Source: Candidatus Omnitrophota bacterium (lineage in GTDB: Bacteria; Omnitrophota; Gorgyraeia; Gygaellales; Profunditerraquicolaceae). Taken from it: DNA of 40,707 bases. The position numbers were made by a program, and so were the translations under genes. The number at the start of each line of letters is the position of its first letter. Positions within the stretch are counted from its first letter, which is position 1. The stretch spans positions 1 through 40,707 of the forward strand of contig VGKG01000009.1 in the NCBI GenBank assembly GCA_016867115.1, given 5' to 3'. Shown here piece by piece: positions 34,184-40,707 of the stretch. The notes below the pieces were generated by a model. That model made no database searches and had not been told where the DNA came from. It saw nothing but the letters and a program-made list of their open reading frames with translations.

Positions 34184-34909
34184 TTAATTGGCCAGGGTCA
34201 GGACAAAGACGATCTTTGCGCCTGCGTCTTTCAGGGCTTTGGCCGCTTCGGATGAGGTCGCGCCGGAAGTAAAGACATCGTCAATTAGCAGGACGTTTTT
34301 GTCTCTGACGGCTGAAGGGTCGGACACGCGGAAACTCTCCCTTACATTCAAGGCTCGTTCGTGGGCAGGCAGTTCCGTCTGGGTCCTGGTCGGCCGGATG
34401 CGCTCAAGGCCTTTGTTGAGCAAATCTTTTTTAAATCTTGCGCCGACCGTCTTTGCCAGGAGCTCGGCCTGGTTGAACTCTCTTTCGCGCAGGCGGCTTT
34501 TATGCAGGGGTATGGGTATGATCATGTCTATGCAATCTAACGGCAGGTTGTACTCTCTGATGAAATCGGCCATCAGGTCGCCCAGGCCCTGTCCCAAATG
34601 ATCCTTGCCCTTGTATTTAAACTCATGGATCAGGTCTTTCACGGTTGAGCTGTAAACATAAGGGCTGAAAGCGCGGTCAAAATAAAAAGCGCTCCTTGAG
34701 CAGGAAGGGCAGATATTTTTAGAAAGGCCCTGCTTCTTCAGCTGCCTGCCGCAGGAACGGCAGAAGGGAGGCAGGTTCCTTTCTGCCTTCTCCCAGCAGG
34801 CCGGGCAGACAAAGGCGTCTTTTTTCACCCCGCCGATCTTCTTTTTACAGGAAAGACAGGTGCGGGGATAAATGATCTCCGTCAGGCTATCTATCCAGCT
34901 CCGTAACAT
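34184..34909 (-). CDS. ComF-family phosphoribosyltransferase-like protein
   Basis: A 241-residue protein with an N-terminal zinc region of four C-x2-C pairs (C18/C21, C35/C38, C50/C53 and C67/C70). A phosphoribosyltransferase fold follows with the PRPP loop VLLIDDVFTSGAT near 210-222. ComF takes part in DNA uptake for natural transformation; the biochemical role remains unclear. The ATG is 8 nt from a good -10 box, so its mRNA should be leaderless. First gene of the minus-strand group with lptF and lptG. Confidence 0.9.
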   Translation of the reverse strand: MLRSWIDSLTEIIYPRTCLSCKKKIGGVKKDAFVCPACWEKAERNLPPFCRSCGRQLKKQGLSKNICPSCSRSAFYFDRAFSPYVYSSTVKDLIHEFKYKGKDHLGQGLGDLMADFIREYNLPLDCIDMIIPIPLHKSRLREREFNQAELLAKTVGARFKKDLLNKGLERIRPTRTQTELPAHERALNVRESFRVSDPSAVRDKNVLLIDDVFTSGATSSEAAKALKDAGAKIVFVLTLAN

Positions 34910-34917
34910 AATATAAT

Positions 34918-34946
34918 ATGATAACAGCGAAACACGCCTTTGTCAA
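34918..34946 (-). promoter_or_regulatory. comF promoter (leaderless)
   Basis: On the minus strand, TTGACA (complement 34941-34946), a 17-nt spacer and TATCAT (complement 34918-34923) stand 8 nt before the comF ATG. Its -35 box is 5 bp from that of pyrE, back to back. Confidence 0.75.
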
Positions 34947-34951
34947 AAGAA

Positions 34952-34980
34952 TTGACAGCTGCGCTTTATAAGGGTAAAAT
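34952..34980 (+). promoter_or_regulatory. pyrE promoter (leaderless)
   Basis: TTGACA (34952-34957), 17-nt spacer, TAAAAT (34975-34980), then 9 nt to the pyrE ATG at 34990. No ribosome-binding site can fit on the predicted mRNA. Confidence 0.78.
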
Positions 34981-34989
34981 AAACTTACT

Positions 34990-35547
34990 ATGGAAGCGGG
35001 CTTAGCGGAATTGAAACGCAAGTTGTTGGCATTGCTTGAGAAAGAAGCTTTGAAACGGGGGCAATTTCTCCTCTCAAGCGGAAAGGCCAGCAACTACTAT
35101 CTTGACGGCCGCATCATCACCCTTACTCCCGAAGGCGCGTATCTGGTGGCAAGTATCATTCTTGAGATGGCCCGGCCCGATAAGGTTGCGGCTATCGGCG
35201 GCCCCACCTTAGGCGCAGATCCGATTGCCGGAGCAGTAGCTGCCCTAAGCCACATGAAGGGCGAGCCGGTCAGGGCTTTTATTGTGCGTAAAGCTGCCAA
35301 AGAGCACGGGATGAGCCGGCAGGTCGAAGGCCCGGCGTTAAGATCAGGCGAGAGCGTGATCTTAGTGGATGATGTGGCGACTACCGGCAAGGCTTTGATA
35401 GAAGCGAAAGTTGCGCTGGATAAGCTCGGCGTAAAGATAAAGAAAGCCATCGTGATCGTCGATAGGAACGAAGGCGCAAAAGAGAACCTGGCAAAAGCAG
35501 GCATTGCCTTAGAATCAATATTCCAGATAGCGGATTTCGGACTTTAG
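34990..35547 (+). CDS. pyrE: orotate phosphoribosyltransferase
   Basis: A 185-residue enzyme converting orotate and PRPP to orotidine 5'-phosphate in pyrimidine synthesis. The PRPP loop VILVDDVATTGKA, FIVRKAAKEHG and FLLSSGKASNYYLDGR are diagnostic. No other pyrimidine gene is nearby. Transcribed from a leaderless promoter divergent from comF. Its stop overlaps the GTG start of the next gene. Confidence 0.94.
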   Translation: MEAGLAELKRKLLALLEKEALKRGQFLLSSGKASNYYLDGRIITLTPEGAYLVASIILEMARPDKVAAIGGPTLGADPIAGAVAALSHMKGEPVRAFIVRKAAKEHGMSRQVEGPALRSGESVILVDDVATTGKALIEAKVALDKLGVKIKKAIVIVDRNEGAKENLAKAGIALESIFQIADFGL

Positions 35548-36791
35548 TGGATCCAAAAAGAATAGTCGTTGTCGGTGCCGGGCCGGCGGGAATGATGGCG
35601 GCACTGCGCGCAGCAGAGCTTGGCCGGGATACCACCCTCGTAGAAAAAAACCCTTTCTTAGGTAAAAAACTTCTTTTAAGCGGCAAAGGCCGTTGCAATC
35701 TTACCAACGCCTGTGACCTGGACTCATTTTTAAAAAGATTTTCCGGAAACGGTCAATTCCTGCGGGATGCCTTTAAGAAATTTTTTAACCGCGAGCTGAT
35801 GCTTTTTTTTGAAAAGAGAGGCCTTAAGCTTAAAGTCGAGCGCCAGCAGCGGGTTTTTCCGGTATCGGACAGGTCAGCCAGCGTAGTAGGTATCCTGAAG
35901 AAAGAACTGCTGCGGCTTAAGGTAAGGATCCTTTATAAGACTCAACTTAAGGATATCCTTTTGCAGGAAAAAGCTATCAGGGGTTTAATAGTCGAAGACA
36001 ACCAGTTTCTTGCGGCTGACCGCCTGATCCTGGCTACCGGAGGCATCTCTTATGCCTTTACCGGTTCTACCGGAGAAGGCCTTGCGTTGGCAAAGAAATT
36101 AGGGCATACGGTCACCCCTTTAAGGCCGGGGCTTGTGCCTTTGGCGACCCGGCAGAAATTAGCGCTTGCCGGGCTTACTCTAAAGAATATCCGGCTTAAG
36201 TTCAGCGACGGCCAGAATCAGATAATCTCCGATATCGGAGAGCTTTTATTCACGGATTTCGGCATCTCCGGGCCCTTAGTCCTGACTCTAAGCGGCCGGA
36301 TTGCGGAATGGCTTGATTCCGGGAAGCACGTATATGTAGAGATAGACCTTAAGCCGGCGCTTACTAAAGAACAGCTGACAGCCCGCCTTTTGCGGGAGTT
36401 TAGGGAGGGCCCTAAAAAGGCCCTGAAAAACACGCTCTACAATCTTTTGCCCAAAAAACTGGCAGAAGCTTTCCTGTCCGTTGCCGGCATTGTCCCGCAG
36501 AAAAAGGTAAGCCAGGTCACAAGGGCCGAGCGGGAAAAGATGGTCTCTACTTTAAAGGCACTGCGCCTGGATATTTTAAAACCGCTTCCGATAGAAGAGG
36601 CAATGGTCACCCGCGGAGGAGTCTCTCTAAAGGAGGTTAACCCGCGCACGATGGAGTCGCGCCTGATCAGGGGGCTATATTTTGCCGGAGAAATGATCGA
36701 TGTGGACGCAGATACCGGCGGATTTAATTTGCAGGCGGCATTTTCTACCGGATATCTGGCCGGAGAAAGCGCGGCGTTATCTGGTTCTTGA
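35547..36791 (+). CDS. YhiN/HI0933-family FAD-dependent oxidoreductase
   Basis: A 414-residue flavoprotein. The FAD Rossmann motif is VVVGAGPAGMMAALRAAELG at the N-terminus. LSGKGRCNLTNAC, GGISYAFTGSTGEG and AGEMIDVDADTGGFNLQAAFSTG are hallmarks of the HI0933/BaiN-like family. The substrate is not known; some members reduce steroid intermediates or act in bacillithiol-like chemistry. The start is GTG overlapping the pyrE stop. Its last codons and TGA stop form the first unit of an 8-nt array. Confidence 0.88.
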   Translation: MDPKRIVVVGAGPAGMMAALRAAELGRDTTLVEKNPFLGKKLLLSGKGRCNLTNACDLDSFLKRFSGNGQFLRDAFKKFFNRELMLFFEKRGLKLKVERQQRVFPVSDRSASVVGILKKELLRLKVRILYKTQLKDILLQEKAIRGLIVEDNQFLAADRLILATGGISYAFTGSTGEGLALAKKLGHTVTPLRPGLVPLATRQKLALAGLTLKNIRLKFSDGQNQIISDIGELLFTDFGISGPLVLTLSGRIAEWLDSGKHVYVEIDLKPALTKEQLTARLLREFREGPKKALKNTLYNLLPKKLAEAFLSVAGIVPQKKVSQVTRAEREKMVSTLKALRLDILKPLPIEEAMVTRGGVSLKEVNPRTMESRLIRGLYFAGEMIDVDADTGGFNLQAAFSTGYLAGESAALSGS

Positions 36792-36823
36792 GTTCTAAGG
36801 TTCTATAGTTCTAAAGTTCAAAA
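36784..36823 (+). repeat. 8-nt-period word array after the YhiN-like gene
   Basis: Units GTTCTTGA (36784), GTTCTAAG (36792), GTTCTATA (36800), GTTCTAAA (36808) and GTTCAAAA (36816): exactly 8-nt spacing. The first encodes the end of the upstream protein. The maf ATG follows at 36827. Confidence 0.85.
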
Positions 36824-36826
36824 ATT

Positions 36827-38179
36827 ATGAGAAGAATATACCTTGCTTCTGACTCAAAGGCCCGTAAGAAATTACTGAATATTCTTGGCCTAAAATTCAA
36901 AGTCATTCCTGCTAAGGCGAAGGAAAAAACAGAGCGCGGAAGGCTTTCATATGCGCAGCTTGTAAAAAGCAATGCCTTAAATAAGGCAAAGGAAGTGTCA
37001 GGAAGAGTCAAAAGCGGAATAATTATCAGCGCGGATACGATTGTGGTCCAGGGTAACAAAATCTTCGGAAAACCTAAAAATTTAAAAGACGCCAAAAAGA
37101 TGCTTAAGAAATTGGCCCAGAAACCGCAATGGCTTTATACAGGGATAGCGGTGATCGATAAAGACAAAAACAAGGCTCTGACTGCCTGCGAAAAGACCAA
37201 GATTTTTATGGATCAGCTCACCGACAGAGAGATTAATAATTATTTCCGCCAGGTTTCGCCTCTGGATAAGGCAGGCAGTTTTGATATCCAGGGCAAGGGC
37301 TCATTTTTCATCCGGCGCATCGAAGGCTGCTTCTACAATGTAGTCGGCCTTCCTCTACGAAGACTCTATCTCATGCTTAAAAAATTGAATATACCGGTAT
37401 TTATGATGTTCTGTTGTATGCTGTATGTTGTATGCTGTATGCTGGGCTGTTCGACCGAATACAACATTGTCACCGGAAAGCAGGAGTCCTATTACTACAG
37501 CACGGACAAAGAGACAGTTATGGGCGAATCCATCGCCAGGCAGATAGCGAAGGAGTATAAGTTCGCGGAAGACCCGCTTATTTCCAAGCGCGTAGAGGAT
37601 ATCGGATTAAGGATCGCCGCAGTCTGCGACCGCAAAGAATTAGATTACCACTTTTTTGTCCTGGAGGAAGAAGAGGTGAACGCCGTCTCTTTGCCCGGCG
37701 GTTATGTCTACATCAATAAGGGGCTGATCGATAAGGTCTCCAGCGACGATGAACTGGCCGGGGTCATCGCTCATGAAGTCGGCCACATCGTCGCCCGCCA
37801 CAGCATCAAGAAGCTGCAGGGCCTGCAGGTATATTCCATCTTAAGGATGCTCATCGCCCAGGCTCCGGGAAGCGGTGAGGCAGGAGCGGCGGCAGACAGC
37901 GCCTTTACTGAACTCTTATTGGGCTATTCGCGTGAAGACGAGCTTCTGGCTGACCAGCTGGGCGCGCGCTACAGTAAGCTTGCCGGCTATGACCCGCGCG
38001 GCATGATCACTTTTCTGGAAAAGCTGCAGCAGATAAACCGCAGGAAACCCTTAAGGCCGAAGAGCTATTTTAAGACCCACCCCTATGTCCCGGACAGGAT
38101 CCGCGTGGTGAAAGAGGAGCTTGACGAGGATATCACCTTTGAGGATTATATCAATATTGAACAGAAGCCGCACAAGTAG
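36827..38179 (+). CDS. Maf-like nucleotide pyrophosphatase fused to an M48 lipoprotein protease
   Basis: A single open frame of 450 codons. Residues 1-188 form a complete Maf/HAM1-like pyrophosphatase (LASDSKARKKLL, ISADTIVVQGNKIFGKP, DKAGSFDIQGKG, NVVGLPLRRLYLMLKKL), a house-cleaning enzyme for modified nucleotides. Residues 183-208 read as a lipoprotein signal peptide ending in CCMLGC. After it comes an M48 metalloprotease (BepA/LoiP-like) with HEVGH at 316-320 and SREDELLADQLG carrying the third zinc ligand. Either the protein is a true fusion, or the protease starts internally at ATG 37373 or 37403. I favour two products, because a lipoprotein signal makes sense only near an N-terminus. 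A 7-nt repeat sits at the junction. Confidence 0.85.
   Translation: MRRIYLASDSKARKKLLNILGLKFKVIPAKAKEKTERGRLSYAQLVKSNALNKAKEVSGRVKSGIIISADTIVVQGNKIFGKPKNLKDAKKMLKKLAQKPQWLYTGIAVIDKDKNKALTACEKTKIFMDQLTDREINNYFRQVSPLDKAGSFDIQGKGSFFIRRIEGCFYNVVGLPLRRLYLMLKKLNIPVFMMFCCMLYVVCCMLGCSTEYNIVTGKQESYYYSTDKETVMGESIARQIAKEYKFAEDPLISKRVEDIGLRIAAVCDRKELDYHFFVLEEEEVNAVSLPGGYVYINKGLIDKVSSDDELAGVIAHEVGHIVARHSIKKLQGLQVYSILRMLIAQAPGSGEAGAAADSAFTELLLGYSREDELLADQLGARYSKLAGYDPRGMITFLEKLQQINRRKPLRPKSYFKTHPYVPDRIRVVKEELDEDITFEDYINIEQKPHK
37415..37442 (+). repeat. 7-nt tandem array encoding the signal-peptide core at the maf-M48 junction
   Basis: TGTATGC, TGTATGT, TGTATGC, TGTATGC at 37415, 37422, 37429 and 37436. 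In frame it codes hydrophobic and cysteine residues just before the lipobox. Because 7 is not a multiple of 3, gain or loss of one unit would shift the frame between the two domains. Confidence 0.8.
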
Positions 38180-39224
38180 TATCCTTATCGCTGCCTTCTT
38201 TATCGTTGCGCTTTTTTACCCCCTTTTAGGCGCCGAGGAGCAAAATATGCAGAGCCCTTTCGGAGTGCTGGAATTCCTGAACTGGAACCATGGCTGGAAC
38301 AACTATAAGTACGCCACTGCCGAAGATCTGGAAAAAGCAGTGGCGCTGATGAAGGAAGCAGGCGTCAGCTGGGTAAGGACCGACTTTTTATGGGAAGAGA
38401 TCGAACCTGAAGCAGGGAGGTTCGAGTTTGCCAAGTACGACCACATCATGGGCCTGCTGCACAAAAACGGATTTAATGTGTTGGGGGTCTTGGGTTATAG
38501 CGCAACCTGGGCTGTTGCCGGTAAAAAGTGGAATTCTCCTCCTGATGATATCTCCTTATTCGTGAACTTCGCAAAGGTGGTCATTTCGCGCTATAAGGAT
38601 AGAGTAAAATACTGGGAGATCTGGAATGAGCCGGATTCGCCTACTTATTGGGAGCCGCAGGACGGCCTTAAGACTTATTGCGGCCTTCTGAAAGAGGTCT
38701 ATCTTGCGGCTAAGAAGGAGGCTCCTGATTGTAAGGTGCTTAACGGCGGATTAGCGTCAGGCCTCTCCAGCGTGAATAAGCTTTATGATAACGGCTGCGG
38801 CGCTTATTTTGATATCCTGAATATCCACATTTTTGATTCGCCCCTGAACCGGAATGCGCTCCATGCGGTAGCAGCGTATCCTAAGCTTGCCTATAAGGTT
38901 ATGGCTAGAAACGGCGACGGCCACAAAAAGATCTGGGTCACAGAGACCGGCTGTCCCGGGGTAAAGAGCGGCCTGAAGGCAGCTAACTGGTGGATGGGCA
39001 AGAACCCAGGCGAGCGCCAGCAGGCAGAGTGGGTAAAAAAGGTTTATGCCGGGCTGCTGAAAGACAAAAATGTGGAAGCAGTCTTCTGGGCCTTCTTTCG
39101 TGACACCAAAGAGCACTGGAATAACGGTACGGATTATTTCGGCCTGGTGCGCTGGGATTTTTCCAAAAAACCCTCTTTCAAGGCCTACCAGAAGGCGGTT
39201 TCGGCCTGGAAGAAATCTCAATAA
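38139..39224 (+). CDS. secreted glycoside hydrolase-like protein (clan A TIM barrel)
   Basis: About 361 residues: a signal peptide (hydrophobic stretch SILIAAFFIVALFYPLL) followed by a (beta/alpha)8 glycosidase domain similar to GH39/GH5. The acid/base glutamate is in KYWEIWNEPD (codon about 38628) and the nucleophile in WVTETGCPG (codon about 38943). Substrate unknown; likely polysaccharide processing outside the inner membrane. All candidate starts are TTG (38121, 38139, 38157) because the upstream gene overlaps. I prefer 38139, which has GAGGA 8-9 nt before it; 38157 gives a shorter signal peptide. Confidence 0.75.
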   Translation: MRIISILNRSRTSSILIAAFFIVALFYPLLGAEEQNMQSPFGVLEFLNWNHGWNNYKYATAEDLEKAVALMKEAGVSWVRTDFLWEEIEPEAGRFEFAKYDHIMGLLHKNGFNVLGVLGYSATWAVAGKKWNSPPDDISLFVNFAKVVISRYKDRVKYWEIWNEPDSPTYWEPQDGLKTYCGLLKEVYLAAKKEAPDCKVLNGGLASGLSSVNKLYDNGCGAYFDILNIHIFDSPLNRNALHAVAAYPKLAYKVMARNGDGHKKIWVTETGCPGVKSGLKAANWWMGKNPGERQQAEWVKKVYAGLLKDKNVEAVFWAFFRDTKEHWNNGTDYFGLVRWDFSKKPSFKAYQKAVSAWKKSQ

Positions 39225-39241
39225 TATATAGGTAAGCAGCC

Positions 39242-39270
39242 TTGAATCCAGGGCTTAAATATGTTATATT
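39242..39270 (+). promoter_or_regulatory. promoter of the c-di-GMP riboswitch operon
   Basis: TTGAAT (39242-39247), 17-nt spacer, TATATT (39265-39270); predicted start near 39277. A 7-bp hairpin (AGCCTTG/CAGGGCT, 39238-39255) overlaps the -35 region and may be a weak terminator for the glycosidase gene. Between promoter and riboswitch lies another word array, AATTTG at 39287, 39295 and 39304. Confidence 0.5.
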
Positions 39271-39317
39271 TTTGATGTAATATAGCAATTTGACAATTTG
39301 GCTAATTTGCTACTGAT

Positions 39318-39395
39318 AAAGGCAAAGTCAGGGTAACCTGGCGACGCAAAACCACCGGTCCTAATCAAGGACAGCGGGGCTGCCAAAGAGCAAGG
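39318..39395 (+). ncRNA. cyclic di-GMP-I (GEMM-I) riboswitch aptamer
   Basis: The conserved GEMM-I elements appear in order: AAAGGCAAAG, helix P2 CAGG-GTAA-CCTG capped by a GNRA tetraloop (39329-39340), the nearly invariant GACGCAAAACCACCGG (39343-39358), helix P3 TCC...GGA (39359-39371) with CAGCGGGGCTGCC (39372-39384). The match to the Vibrio Vc2 class (GACGCAAAGCC, GTAGCGGGGTTACC) is clear. The aptamer binds c-di-GMP. It sits in the leader of the next two genes. Confidence 0.93.
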
Positions 39396-39407
39396 GGAAT
39401 GTAAGTG

Positions 39408-39452
39408 TAACCCTGGTTTGCCTTTTATAAGGCGGACCAGGGTTATTTTTTT
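39408..39452 (+). terminator. riboswitch expression-platform terminator
   Basis: A 17-bp stem, 39408-39424 with 39429-39445, TTAT loop and seven Ts (39446-39452). Its 5' strand TTTGCCTT can instead pair with AAGGCAAA of the aptamer (39319-39326), so aptamer folding and termination are linked. Confidence 0.92.
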
Positions 39453-39481
39453 GCAAGTTAAAAGAGGAGGAGGCGATTAAG

Positions 39482-39745
39482 ATGGGCAAGCCGCATGATC
39501 TGAAACACAAAGTCATCACCATGCTGGACCGGGAAGAAGTAGAGTTCCTGGATAAGCTCAAGAACGACGCGCTCTTCTCGACCGGCCATAAGCTCTCGTA
39601 CAACGATATCCTGAAAGGCCTGGTAGACCTGGCTATAGACACCGGCCTGGATGGGCAGGATGTCGATTCCGTAAAGAAATTGGAAGAAAAGATGTACGAG
39701 AAGATCAGGGAAGCGTTAGAGAAGGCAAAGAAAGCTAATGACTAA
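39482..39745 (+). CDS. small ribbon-helix-helix-like protein under c-di-GMP control
   Basis: An 87-residue protein. A short beta stretch KHKVITML, helix REEVEFLDKLKND and SYNDILKGLVDLAID resemble a ribbon-helix-helix DNA-binding fold; the C-terminal part (about 60-87) is a charged helix. I do not recognise a specific family. AGGAGGAGG lies 7-10 nt before the ATG. It is the first gene after the riboswitch terminator and is 9 nt from the FG-GAP gene, so both should respond to c-di-GMP. A regulator of the same operon is a fair guess but not shown. Confidence 0.72.
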   Translation: MGKPHDLKHKVITMLDREEVEFLDKLKNDALFSTGHKLSYNDILKGLVDLAIDTGLDGQDVDSVKKLEEKMYEKIREALEKAKKAND

Positions 39746-39754
39746 GGTGAAAGA

Positions 39755-40707
39755 ATGTTAAAAAAGGCTCTAAAATTACCGGGATTAATCATCCTGATCG
39801 CCGGCTTTTGGCTGGGGTTTATGCCGGATGCCGAATCCGCCGCCGACGATTTTAACGGCGACGGCAGGGCTGATCTGGCTGTGTATACCGTAGCTTCAGG
39901 GAAGTGGTTTGTCCAGGCACTCTCCGGGGCAGCCGTGGTCTGGGATAAATGGCTGGGTGAAGCAGCGGTTAAGATGTCGATCCCTGTCTCCGGGGATTAT
40001 GACGGCGACAGGACCAGCGACCTGGCGGTTTATTCGTTATCAGAGCGGAAGTGGTATATAAAGACTTTAAGCGGCAATGACATACCTAACCCAAAAGAGT
40101 TTCCCCAGGAGTTACCCATGGGAGAGTACGTCCCCGTCCCCGGGGATTATGACGGAGATAAGGCCAGCGACCCGGCACTTTATGAGTTGAATACAGGCAA
40201 ATGGTACATCTATTCCCTGGCCAAGAAGCGCAAGGTATTATGGGGCGTGAATTGGGGGTTTAAAGGCGGCATCCCTGTCCCCGGAGATTATAACAGAGAC
40301 GGCGTAGACGACCTGGCCATCTACCAGGAGTCAACAGGCAGCTGGTATATCGTGAATATCTCCGGCGGCAAGGTAGCGGGCTGGATCATTTCTGCACCGG
40401 GAAAGCTTGGCGGCCCCAGGAAAAAAGCTGTCTCCGGAGATTTTGACGGAGACGGATACAGCGACCTTGCGGTGTATGACGTGGATACCGGGCGATGGTT
40501 TATCTATTCTATACCTACGAATAAGGCTATAGCCTGGTACAGGCCATGGGGCTTTAAAGGTGCGGTCCCTGTTTCCGGAAATTATGACGGCATTGATGGA
40601 GACGACCTTGCAGTCTACGACCTGAAGAACGGCAAATGGTATATCCAGAGCTTAAGCGGAACCAACATATTATGGAACAGGGCGTGGGGCGGCAAAGGAA
40701 TGGCTCC
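39755..40707 (+). CDS. secreted FG-GAP/VCBS-like repeat protein (cut by window end)
   Basis: The frame is open from ATG 39755 to the window edge (317 codons). A signal peptide (KALKLPGLIILIAGFWLGF, cleavage near AESA) is followed by at least six repeats of about 45-50 residues, each starting with a calcium-type motif such as DFNGDGRADLAVY, DYDGDRTSDLAVY, DYDGDKASDPALY, DYNRDGVDDLAIY, DFDGDGYSDLAVY and NYDGIDGDDLAVY, then GKWYI. Repeats like these form beta-propellers in adhesins and extracellular proteins. With c-di-GMP control upstream, a surface or biofilm role is likely. Ribosome-binding site AAGGTGA. Confidence 0.87.
   Translation, partial: MLKKALKLPGLIILIAGFWLGFMPDAESAADDFNGDGRADLAVYTVASGKWFVQALSGAAVVWDKWLGEAAVKMSIPVSGDYDGDRTSDLAVYSLSERKWYIKTLSGNDIPNPKEFPQELPMGEYVPVPGDYDGDKASDPALYELNTGKWYIYSLAKKRKVLWGVNWGFKGGIPVPGDYNRDGVDDLAIYQESTGSWYIVNISGGKVAGWIISAPGKLGGPRKKAVSGDFDGDGYSDLAVYDVDTGRWFIYSIPTNKAIAWYRPWGFKGAVPVSGNYDGIDGDDLAVYDLKNGKWYIQSLSGTNILWNRAWGGKGMA

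Noticed and set aside
37373-37375. Splitting the maf-M48 frame into two annotated genes
   Set aside because: The frame is uninterrupted and no convincing ribosome-binding site precedes ATG 37373 or 37403, so it is kept as one entry with the alternative stated.

Overview
This 40.7-kb window is a densely coded piece of a bacterial chromosome with about 43 genes, nearly all on the plus strand; lptF, lptG, comF and a partial prenyl synthase are on the minus strand. It encodes outer-membrane machinery (Lpt permeases, Lol and Mla transporters, secreted lipoproteins) alongside a gene order otherwise typical of Bacillota (mcsA-mcsB-clpC-radA-yacL-ispD-ispF-cysE-cysS, then tmk-holB-ricT-metG-tatD). 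The combination suggests a deep-branching Gram-negative lineage such as Omnitrophota or a relative. That placement is an inference, since there is no rRNA in the window.

Layout. 1-1.1 kb: a truncated polyprenyl synthase divergent from nikR, which is followed by a small unknown membrane protein and a terminator. 1.2-4.5 kb: NicO-type metal transporter, CcdA/DsbD-like thiol transporter, DUF1573 lipoprotein and an HtpX protease carrying an EF-hand. 4.5-8.8 kb: lysS with an apparently leaderless promoter, LolC/D transporter, ilvE. 8.9-21.2 kb: McsAB/ClpC protein quality control, MlaE/F/D lipid transport, RadA, PIN-TRAM protein, IspD/IspF, CysE/CysS. 21.4-32 kb: Tmk, HolB, RicT, MetG, TatD, DUF362 ferredoxin, TPR protein, MtnA, ThiL, TsaE, TsaB, Alr. 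32-34.9 kb: LptG, LptF and ComF on the minus strand. 35-39.2 kb: PyrE, a YhiN-like flavoprotein, an in-frame Maf-M48 protease fusion and a secreted glycosidase-like protein. 39.2 kb to the end: a c-di-GMP-I riboswitch with an overlapping terminator, a small RHH-like protein and a secreted FG-GAP/VCBS repeat protein cut by the window edge.

Most notable signals: (1) the c-di-GMP riboswitch operon, with a visible terminator/antiterminator competition; (2) three near-consensus promoters whose -10 box lies only 8-9 nt before the ATG (lysS, comF, pyrE), implying leaderless mRNAs; (3) many unrelated short tandem 'word' arrays of 7-9 nt period at gene ends and, in two cases, inside coding sequence (ispD and the maf-M48 junction); (4) two copies of a 77-78-nt nested palindromic element upstream of lolC and mlaD; (5) a roughly 200-nt imperfect palindrome between cysS and tmk. 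No tRNA, rRNA, CRISPR array or transposase was seen. No gene-free stretch exceeds 300 nt.
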